From: Candidatus Cloacimonadota bacterium
Lineage (GTDB): Bacteria; Cloacimonadota; Cloacimonadia; Cloacimonadales; TCS61
Reading direction: 5' to 3'
DNA length: 7,218 nt
NCBI GenBank assembly: GCA_016931665.1
Contig: JAFGEH010000093.1
Location: forward strand, 1 to 7,218
Each line of letters starts with the position of its first letter. The first letter of the stretch is position 1. The notes under the pieces were generated by a model. It was not told the DNA's origin. It worked only from the letters and a program-made list of their open reading frames with translations, and made no database searches. The position numbers and the translations under genes were made by a program. Positions 1-5,206 of the stretch are shown here, one piece after another.

Positions 1-63
1 CAGGCAAGAACTAACATGCAGAACCTTTTACGAAGCCTGGAACTCAATCGGCAATCAGAATAA
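1..63 (+). CDS. 3' end of an upstream gene, possibly transcription termination factor Rho (partial)
   Basis: Frame 1 is open from the left edge to a TAA at 61-63 and encodes about 20 residues ending in ARTNMQNLLRSLELNRQSE. Rho proteins often end in a short helix with a T-[KR]-T-N-x-x-[FL]-[LF] pattern, and rho directly before rpmE is a common gene order, so a Rho C-terminus is plausible. That is inference from very few residues: the usual Phe of this motif is absent and none of the Rho ATPase motifs lie in the window. A second frame (starting at base 2) is also open, up to a TAA at 188-190, so even the choice of frame is not certain. Confidence 0.35.
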   Translation, partial: QARTNMQNLLRSLELNRQSE

Positions 64-109
64 GAAACCTCATATTGGTCAGAAAGGTTACGCTGTCTTA
101 TGGAAAAAT

Positions 110-145
110 GAATTGACACAATTCTGCTTCCGGAAAAATTGTTCC
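110..145 (+). repeat. Small inverted repeats in the rpmE leader
   Basis: GAATTG (110-115) and CAATTC (119-124) form a perfect 6-bp inverted repeat around a 3-base loop. CAATT (119-123) can instead pair with AATTG (137-141), enclosing the palindrome TTCCGGAA (128-135). GGAA (132-135) and TTCC (142-145) add a third possible pairing. They lie 50-80 bases before the rpmE start, where autoregulatory leaders of L31 are known in several bacterial groups. No known leader consensus is recognised here, so a regulatory role is only a suggestion. Confidence 0.3.
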
Positions 146-181
146 TGCTTATTAAATTATGAGATTAGTATTTGTAAAAAT

Positions 182-186
182 AGGAG
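182..186 (+). promoter_or_regulatory. Ribosome binding site of rpmE, decides the start
   Basis: AGGAG lies upstream of two adjacent ATG codons (190 and 193). The spacing is 3 bases to the first and 6 to the second, so the second ATG fits better. It also gives the usual L31 N-terminus MKKGIHP. Confidence 0.7.
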
Positions 187-192
187 TTAATG

Positions 193-414
193 ATGAAAAA
201 AGGTATTCATCCCGATTATCATAAAGTTTCGGTTAAATGTGCCTGTGGCAACACTTTCGAAACCAGATCCACCAGTCAGGACCTGACAGTTGAGATCTGT
301 TCCAACTGCCATCCCTTCTATACCGGCAAACAGAGAGCCATAACCAAGGCCGGACGGGTAGAAAAATTCAACAAGAAATATAACACTGAAACCGAAACAG
401 CTAACGAAAAATAG
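193..414 (+). CDS. rpmE: 50S ribosomal protein L31 (zinc-binding, C+ form)
   Basis: L31 is a small protein of the large ribosomal subunit that helps bridge the two subunits near the central protuberance. The 73-residue product starts MKKGIHPDYH, typical of type A L31. It carries the four zinc-ribbon cysteines C16, C18, C36 and C39, which mark the zinc-containing (C+) form rather than the zinc-free paralogue, and the signature HPFYTGKQ at 40-47. The tail after about residue 62 is lysine-, glutamate- and threonine-rich and slightly longer than in many L31 proteins. The start at 193 is preferred over the in-frame ATG at 190 because of Shine-Dalgarno spacing. A strong intrinsic terminator follows 15 bases after the stop, so rpmE probably ends its own transcript. 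Identification is secure. Confidence 0.97.
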   Translation: MKKGIHPDYHKVSVKCACGNTFETRSTSQDLTVEICSNCHPFYTGKQRAITKAGRVEKFNKKYNTETETANEK

Positions 415-420
415 AGACAC

Positions 421-426
421 TATAAT
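421..426 (+). promoter_or_regulatory. Possible -10 box (TATAAT) between rpmE and its terminator
   Basis: A perfect TATAAT lies between the rpmE stop and the terminator hairpin. Initiation about 7 bases downstream would start inside the left arm of the hairpin, so such transcripts would lack its first few bases. No convincing -35 box is seen 16-18 bases upstream and there is no TG extension. In such an A+T-rich spacer the match could be chance. Confidence 0.3.
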
Positions 427-429
427 ATT

Positions 430-468
430 GCACCACAACCTTTAATCAGGGTTGTGGTGCTTTTTTTT
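430..468 (+). terminator. Rho-independent terminator after rpmE
   Basis: GCACCACAACC (430-440) pairs perfectly with GGTTGTGGTGC (450-460), an 11-bp GC-rich stem with a 9-base loop (441-449). Eight uninterrupted T residues (461-468) follow at once. This is a textbook intrinsic terminator. The T-run is followed directly by the ribosome binding site of the next gene (GAGGA, 469-473). Confidence 0.93.
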
Positions 469-478
469 GAGGAAACTT

Positions 479-1441
479 ATGTCTGAAAATAAACAGGAAA
501 TCCAGATCGGCGGTCAGGCTGTGATTGAGGGTGTAATGATGCGAGGCCCTGGTCGCCTGGCTACGGCTGTGCGCAGGAAAGATAAAACCATTGAACTCAA
601 GATAGAGCAATTTGAATCCGTAACAAAGCGTAACCGCTGGCTGGGAGCACCGGTGCTCCGGGGATTTGTAACCCTGCTGGAAATGCTGATCATTGGTATC
701 AGGACATTGAATTTCTCTGCCTCCCGGGCGGAACTGGACTGGACAGCCGAAGAGCAGCAGAATTCCAGCCGAAAGAGTGAAAACCGCAAAAAAGCGGAAG
801 AGATCTTGAGCTTCATCCTGGCCTTTGGACTCGCCTTCCTGCTTTTTGCTTTCCTGCCCTATCAGATTGCGGCCTGGCTGAAACTGGCTAAAGAAAACCT
901 CTTCTTCAACCTGTTTGCTGGCTTGATCCGAATCATTTTCTTCGTGGTCTATGTCTGGCTGATCGGACGCATGAAAGATGTTAAACGGCTTTTTCAATAT
1001 CATGGCGCCGAACATAAATCCGTTTTCGCCTATGAACAGGATGCAAAGCTTGACCCTGTAACCATCCGCAGTTTCTCAACTTTTCACCCGCGCTGTGGCA
1101 CCAGTTATATCTTCTTCGTCTTACTGATTTCAATTCTGCTGTTTTCTTTGATCGATACTATAGTGGCAGCCATCTGGACCATCCCTCCGGTGATGATCAG
1201 ATTGGCATATCACCTGCTGTTTTTACCGCTGATATCAGGGATATCCTATGAAATACTTCGCCTTTCCAGCAGAAATATCAGCCATCCCCTGGTCCAGCTG
1301 ATGACCGCCCCCGGCCTGGCTTTGCAGAGGATCACAACCCAGCCACCGGATGACGAACAGGTAGAAGTTGCCCTGATCGCCATGAAATGCGCTTTGGAGA
1401 TGGATATTTCCGATTACCACGGAATCAGGATTATAGAATAA
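479..1441 (+). CDS. DUF1385 family membrane protein (YqhQ-like)
   Basis: The 320-residue product is a clear DUF1385 protein, an integral membrane family often encoded beside rpmE and prfA; its reaction is unknown. Family motifs are GGQAVIEGVMMRGP (11-24), YHGAEHK (174-180), FHPRCGTS (202-209), SGISYEILR (253-261), APGLALQRITT (277-287) and PDDEQVEVA (290-298). H175, E178, H179, H203 and C206 look like a metal-binding set, which is why relatives are often labelled putative metal-dependent enzymes; that is inference. Hydrophobic segments lie near 108-133, 141-163, 210-232 and 233-255, with a charged stretch at about 81-107. The ATG at 479 has GAGGA 5 bases upstream. An in-frame TTG at 452 would start inside the terminator stem and is rejected. 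prfA follows after 15 bases. Confidence 0.93.
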   Translation: MSENKQEIQIGGQAVIEGVMMRGPGRLATAVRRKDKTIELKIEQFESVTKRNRWLGAPVLRGFVTLLEMLIIGIRTLNFSASRAELDWTAEEQQNSSRKSENRKKAEEILSFILAFGLAFLLFAFLPYQIAAWLKLAKENLFFNLFAGLIRIIFFVVYVWLIGRMKDVKRLFQYHGAEHKSVFAYEQDAKLDPVTIRSFSTFHPRCGTSYIFFVLLISILLFSLIDTIVAAIWTIPPVMIRLAYHLLFLPLISGISYEILRLSSRNISHPLVQLMTAPGLALQRITTQPPDDEQVEVALIAMKCALEMDISDYHGIRIIE

Positions 1442-1456
1442 ATATACGGATATGAT

Positions 1457-2524
1457 ATGATTCCAGAAGATAAAATTTCCCTGTTCAGAAGAGAATATTC
1501 AAAGATTCAGAAAGAACTCTCTGATCCTGCCATTCTTGCCGATCAGCGCTACTATGCAGGTATATCGCGCCGTTTCAAAGAACTTGAAGAGATTATAAAC
1601 ATTGTGGACAACCTGCAGGAAATTGAACATAAGATCAAAGACAGCCTTCACTTCATACAGACAGAAAACGATGCGGAATTAGTTACGCTGGCCAGGGAAG
1701 AACTCGAAGATTCACAGGCAAAGCAAGAAGAATTACAGGAAAAGCTCAAGGAACTGTTAATCCCCAGAGACCCCAATGACAATAAGAATGCCATTGTCGA
1801 GATCCGGGCTGGTACAGGCGGAGAAGAAGCAGCTCTTTTTGTAGCCGACCTTTATCGTATGTATTCTTATTATGCCGAAAAAATGAAATGGAAAAAGAAC
1901 GTAATCTCGACCAACCCTACCGGCATTGGCGGTTTCAAAGAAATAATTTTTCTGCTGGAAGGTAATAATGTTTACGGGACCATGCGCTATGAAAGCGGTG
2001 TACATAGGGTCCAGCGTGTCCCGGAAACCGAATCTTCAGGGAGGATTCATACTTCTGCCATTTCTGTGGCTGTTTTACCGGAAGCTGACGAAGTTGATAT
2101 TGATATCAATGAAAAGGATCTGAGGATAGATGTTTATCGTTCTACCGGACATGGCGGTCAGAGCGTTAATACCACCGATTCAGCTGTACGTATCACCCAC
2201 CTGCCGTCCGGACTGGTTGTTACCTGCCAGGATGAAAAATCGCAGATTAAGAATAAAAACAAAGCCATGAAAGTTCTACGTTCCCGCCTGCTGGATCTGG
2301 AAATTGCCAGACAGGAAACGGATATCGCTAAATCCCGTAAAGTACAGGTCGGTACCGGCGACCGTAGCGCCAAGATCAGAACCTATAATTTCCCTCAGTC
2401 CCGGGTTACTGATCATAGAATAAATTTGACATCCTACCGCCTGAATTCCATCCTGGTAGGAGAATTGGAAGAATTCATTGATGCCTTGAAGCTCGCACAT
2501 AAACAGGAACAGATGAATAATTAG
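1457..2524 (+). CDS. prfA: Peptide chain release factor 1
   Basis: RF1 recognises UAA and UAG in the ribosomal A site and triggers hydrolysis of peptidyl-tRNA. The 355 residues match the usual RF1 length. The stop-codon-reading tripeptide is PET at 189-191, within RVQRVPETESSGRIHTS; this is the RF1 PxT motif, not the SPF motif of RF2. The catalytic GGQ is at 233-235 in GHGGQSVNTTDSAVRITH, and Q235 is the glutamine normally methylated by PrmC. The RF1-typical stretch TGDRSAKIRTYNFPQ is at 300-314. The N-terminal hundred residues are a charged helical domain with coiled-coil character, as expected. Only a weak GGA (1448-1450) precedes the ATG, and an ATG at 1452 is closed after two codons by TGA. 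No prmC (the methylase gene that often follows prfA) lies next to it; the next gene begins one base after the stop, which suggests translational coupling. Confidence 0.97.
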   Translation: MIPEDKISLFRREYSKIQKELSDPAILADQRYYAGISRRFKELEEIINIVDNLQEIEHKIKDSLHFIQTENDAELVTLAREELEDSQAKQEELQEKLKELLIPRDPNDNKNAIVEIRAGTGGEEAALFVADLYRMYSYYAEKMKWKKNVISTNPTGIGGFKEIIFLLEGNNVYGTMRYESGVHRVQRVPETESSGRIHTSAISVAVLPEADEVDIDINEKDLRIDVYRSTGHGGQSVNTTDSAVRITHLPSGLVVTCQDEKSQIKNKNKAMKVLRSRLLDLEIARQETDIAKSRKVQVGTGDRSAKIRTYNFPQSRVTDHRINLTSYRLNSILVGELEEFIDALKLAHKQEQMNN

Positions 2525-2525
2525 A

Positions 2526-3785
2526 ATGTGGCTGATCGTACTGATTCTGATAATCGCTTTTTTTGTAATGGCTGGATTCTTTTCCGGAATTGAGACGGGT
2601 CTGATTTCCGTTGATCGCTTTAAACTGGAAAAAGATGCCAGAAGCAACCAGAAGAAGAAGAAAATCCTTACCTTCCTGGAAAACCCGGACCGCATGTTCG
2701 GAACCACTCTCTTCGGAACCAATATTTCCATCGTTATCATTTCTTCACTCAGCATGTATCTTCTGCACTATCTCAGTCGGGAAAACAATATATCTATTCC
2801 GGAACAGACTTGGACACTTATCATTGCCGGGCTGATATTGATTTTTGCCGAGATAATCCCCAAAGCTGTCTACCGGGAAAATCCCAACCTGCTGGTTCCC
2901 AAATATTTCTCTCTGTTGAACTTTTTCAGCCTGGTCCTCAAACCCTTCGTGAAATTCGTCGCCTTTCTCAACAACTTCCTGGCCCGAATTTTCCGGCTAC
3001 CGGGTAAAACCGGCTATCACCTGCTTACCCGTGAAGATATCTCTTTCATGCTTTCAGCCACGGAGAATGACGGCCTTTTACAGGAACACCAGAGAGAGAT
3101 GCTGGAAGAAGCTCTGGAATTTACCGAACTGAAAGCTGAAAATGTAATGATTCACCGCACCGAGATAGTTGCCCTGCAGCAGGATATGCCCATCGAAGAT
3201 GTAATCCTGCTGGCTAAGGAAAAAGGCTTTACCCGCTTTCCGGTATACGGCGAAGATCTGGATGATATTGTTGGTATTCTCATCATCTACGATTTGATTA
3301 AGAAACCAGATCTGAAAAATCAGAAAGCCAGAAATTTTATCAGGGAAGCCTATTTTGCCCCGGAAACCATGGATGTCGATACCCTGCTGGCCGAGATGCA
3401 GAAACGTAAAAGAAGCATGGCTATCATCGTTGATTCTTACGGCGGAACGGCTGGACTGGTTACCATTGAAGATATCCTGGAAGAACTGGTGGGTGAAATC
3501 GAAGATGAATTTGACACGTCTGGCCAGGAAGTCGAACAGGTAGATGAAAACACTTATCTGCTCCAGGGTTTCGTGGAAATAGACTATCTTAACGACGAAT
3601 ATGGCATGGAATTACCTGAAGGGGATTACGAAACTATTGCCGGTCTGATTATCGATCAAATGGCCAGAATCCCTGCCCGGGGCAGTCTACTTAAAATCGG
3701 AGATTGGGAAATAACAACGTTACAGGTAACTTCAACCAAAATTATCAAAGTTCAGATTTCCAAAGTCAATCAGGCTGGTTCCTGA
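2526..3785 (+). CDS. CNNM/CorC-family membrane protein with CBS pair and CorC_HlyC domain
   Basis: The 419-residue protein has the full architecture of the HlyC/CorC (CNNM) family. An N-terminal CNNM (DUF21) membrane domain covers roughly 1-155, with hydrophobic segments near 1-19, 60-81, 95-115 and 124-150, the motif FFSGIETGL (18-26) and AEIIPKA (108-114). A pair of CBS domains spans about 203-325. The linker after the second CBS carries the hallmark DSYGGTAGLVTIEDILEE (303-320) followed by VGEIEDEFD (322-330). A C-terminal CorC_HlyC domain covers about 340-414. Bacterial CNNM/CorC proteins with this layout export Mg2+, sometimes sensing ATP through the CBS pair; older annotations as haemolysins are misleading. 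Mg2+ as substrate is inferred from the family. The ATG at 2526 is one base after the prfA stop and has no good ribosome binding site of its own (AGGA is 17 bases away), so translation is probably coupled to prfA. Its stop overlaps the next start. Confidence 0.93.
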   Translation: MWLIVLILIIAFFVMAGFFSGIETGLISVDRFKLEKDARSNQKKKKILTFLENPDRMFGTTLFGTNISIVIISSLSMYLLHYLSRENNISIPEQTWTLIIAGLILIFAEIIPKAVYRENPNLLVPKYFSLLNFFSLVLKPFVKFVAFLNNFLARIFRLPGKTGYHLLTREDISFMLSATENDGLLQEHQREMLEEALEFTELKAENVMIHRTEIVALQQDMPIEDVILLAKEKGFTRFPVYGEDLDDIVGILIIYDLIKKPDLKNQKARNFIREAYFAPETMDVDTLLAEMQKRKRSMAIIVDSYGGTAGLVTIEDILEELVGEIEDEFDTSGQEVEQVDENTYLLQGFVEIDYLNDEYGMELPEGDYETIAGLIIDQMARIPARGSLLKIGDWEITTLQVTSTKIIKVQISKVNQAGS

Positions 3786-5005
3786 TGCCGGTAATAAAAA
3801 CCAACGTCCTTACCCCTTTGAATGAAAATAAATTCATGTTTCTGCGTAATGTATTCATCACGATCAGGAATAAGAGAATCTCTTCTGTTGAGACAAGTAC
3901 AGCTATCCATAGTTTTCGCGACTGGACTCATCTGCTTTGCTTGCCAGGATTTATTGATACTCATGTTCACCTCTCGCAATATTATATTCGGGGTAGGAAT
4001 GGTAATGACCTTCTGAAATGGCTTCAGGAAAATGTATTCGTCGAAGAAGCCCGTTCACGTGATCAGGACTATGCCCGGAAATTAAGCCATCTATTCTTCG
4101 ATGCATTGCTGCAGGCAGGAACTACTACTTCTGTGATCTATACTGCACCTCAATCCACTGCTTGTGAAATAGCTTTCGAGACCGCCCGGGAATTGGGTGT
4201 CCGGGCCATGATCGGGAAAACCATGATGGATACGAACTCTCCAGCAGATCTGCTCGAAAACAGCGATCAATCATTTCAGGAAAGTGTGGCACTATTCCAA
4301 CGCTGGCATCAAAAAACCGATCTTCTGGAATATATCTTCTCTCCCCGTTTCGCTCCGGTCTGCACTCCGAAACTGATGCAGAGAATTGCTGATTTTACCC
4401 GGGCTAATAATGCGTTCATTCAAACCCATCTGGCCGAGAACACCGATGAGATATCCCTGGTAAAATCCCTGTTCCCCGATGTCGGCAGTTACACAGAAGT
4501 TTATCATAAATCCGGTCTGCTTGGCCCCCGTACTATCCTGGGACATGCAATTCACCTCAGTGAGAAAGAGATAGCGCTCCTGGCCGAAACCGAAAGCAAA
4601 ATTGCCCATTGCCCGGATTCTAATTTCTTCCTGAAAAGTGGTTCCTTCTCTCTGGCCAGCATTAAAAAAGCCGGAATTGATTTTGCCCTGGCTACCGATG
4701 TGGGAGCAGGTACCACACTTTCCATGCTCGAAATGATGAAATTATGCAATTATCGTCAGTCAGATTACCGGGTCAAACCAGCCGAGGCTTTCTATTATGC
4801 CACACTGGCCGGAGCCAGAATTCTGGGAAAAGAACTGGAGATAGGTTCAGTAACAGCCGGTAAATTTGCCGATCTTATCTTCCTTGACCTTAATCCTGAC
4901 AATTTTGCCAATGGAGAAGATCTACTCTCACATATCATATACCTGAACCGGGAGATTAAAGTAAAATCTGTCATGATCGCCGGTTCCACCGTATTTTCAG
5001 CATGA
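3785..5005 (+). CDS. guaD: Guanine deaminase-like amidohydrolase
   Basis: Likely hydrolyses guanine to xanthine and ammonia in purine salvage or catabolism, in the cytoplasm. The 406-residue protein has the metal-dependent amidohydrolase fold. The HxH pair is H60/H62 in PGFIDTHVHLSQY, with further metal ligands at H215 (QTHLAEN), H254 (LGHAIHLS) and D305 (ATDVGAG); E218 is the expected catalytic acid/base. Guanine deaminase-type features are Q65 three residues after the HxH, SPRFAPVC at 186-193 with the base-contacting Arg-Phe pair, GKTMMDTNSP at 144-153, and AHCPDSN at 274-280. These favour guanine deaminase over related chlorohydrolase/cytosine deaminase-like enzymes, although a changed substrate cannot be excluded. 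It is somewhat shorter than many relatives, mainly at the N-terminus. The start is the ATG in TGATG, sharing one base with the stop of the previous gene. The open frame continues further upstream to about 3704, but that lies inside the CNNM gene and is not homologous. Confidence 0.85.
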   Translation: MPVIKTNVLTPLNENKFMFLRNVFITIRNKRISSVETSTAIHSFRDWTHLLCLPGFIDTHVHLSQYYIRGRNGNDLLKWLQENVFVEEARSRDQDYARKLSHLFFDALLQAGTTTSVIYTAPQSTACEIAFETARELGVRAMIGKTMMDTNSPADLLENSDQSFQESVALFQRWHQKTDLLEYIFSPRFAPVCTPKLMQRIADFTRANNAFIQTHLAENTDEISLVKSLFPDVGSYTEVYHKSGLLGPRTILGHAIHLSEKEIALLAETESKIAHCPDSNFFLKSGSFSLASIKKAGIDFALATDVGAGTTLSMLEMMKLCNYRQSDYRVKPAEAFYYATLAGARILGKELEIGSVTAGKFADLIFLDLNPDNFANGEDLLSHIIYLNREIKVKSVMIAGSTVFSA

Positions 5006-5091
5006 TGATCACCCTCTAATCGTACTTCGAAGCCAAATTCGATCAGAGCCGCTCACCACTCATAATCACTTCAATTATATTTACAAAAAGG

Positions 5092-5120
5092 TTGACTTAA
5101 AGAGGTTTTATATTAGTCAG
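5092..5120 (+). promoter_or_regulatory. Possible promoter of the ftcD leader
   Basis: TTGACT at 5092-5097 resembles a -35 box, and an A+T-rich TATATTAG (5109-5116) lies downstream. The spacing (11-13 bases) is too short for a standard sigma-70 promoter, so this is only a candidate. It sits in the only long gap before ftcD, where a new transcription start is expected. Confidence 0.25.
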
Positions 5121-5121
5121 T

Positions 5122-5138
5122 CCCCCTGATTCAGGAGG
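5122..5138 (+). promoter_or_regulatory. Imperfect palindrome covering the leader-ORF ribosome binding site
   Basis: CCCCCTGATTCAGGAGG can fold on itself: 5122-5127 pairs with 5133-5138 with one C-A mismatch, around a 5-base loop. The right arm is exactly the AGGAGG Shine-Dalgarno sequence of the short ORF at 5143, so folding would hide it. CTGATT (5126-5131) can instead pair with AATCAG (5179-5184), which would release it. Function is inferred only. Confidence 0.35.
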
Positions 5139-5142
5139 CTTC

Positions 5143-5187
5143 ATGGACAAGATAATACTGATCCCGATATGTATAATCAATCAGTAA
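5143..5187 (+). CDS. Possible 14-residue isoleucine-rich leader peptide
   Basis: A short open frame encodes MDKIILIPICIINQ and ends in TAA. It has a perfect AGGAGG 4 bases before its ATG, stronger than the ribosome binding sites of most genes in this window. Six of the 14 residues are isoleucine, four of them encoded by ATA. It ends 19 bases before ftcD, whose own GGAGG (5198-5202) lies in between. Leader peptides rich in one amino acid can sense its charged tRNA through ribosome stalling, but the downstream gene concerns histidine, not isoleucine, so the link is unclear. It may also be a chance ORF. Confidence 0.35.
   Translation: MDKIILIPICIINQ
5156..5186 (+). repeat. Inverted repeat within the leader ORF
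   Basis: TACTGAT (5156-5162) and ATCAGTA (5180-5186) are perfect 7-base complements separated by 17 bases. They cover the second half of the leader ORF up to its stop codon. A translating ribosome would melt this stem. No T-run follows, so it is not an intrinsic terminator by itself. The 3' arm overlaps AATCAG, the partner of the alternative pairing with 5126-5131. Confidence 0.4.
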
Positions 5188-5206
5188 CAGCAAAGATGGA
5201 GGATTA

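Noticed and set aside
113..118. Perfect -35-like TTGACA upstream of rpmE
   Set aside because: No acceptable -10 hexamer lies 16-18 bases downstream (around 135-141), and the hexamer is part of an inverted repeat, so it is not called as a promoter.
452..478. Earlier TTG start for the DUF1385 protein
   Set aside because: It lies inside the terminator stem and T-run and adds WCFFLRKL, which is not family-like; the ATG at 479 has a good ribosome binding site.
446..1015. Long minus-strand open frame opposite the DUF1385 gene
   Set aside because: It is antisense to a well-supported family protein, has no recognisable motif and overlaps the terminator; a shadow of codon bias.
2276..2755. Minus-strand open frame across the prfA/CNNM junction
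   Set aside because: Spans two genes in antisense with no homologous motifs; treated as a shadow.
3704..3784. N-terminal extension of the guanine deaminase-like protein
   Set aside because: It overlaps the conserved C-terminal domain of the CNNM gene in another frame and does not resemble an amidohydrolase; the TGATG overlap start is more natural.
5027..5042. TCGAA/TTCGA hairpin as terminator of the operon
   Set aside because: Only 5 bp with a 6-base loop and no T-run after it; not supported as an intrinsic terminator.
5121..5206. Tetrahydrofolate riboswitch before ftcD
   Set aside because: A folate-sensing element would make sense, but I see none of the conserved core of the known THF riboswitches.
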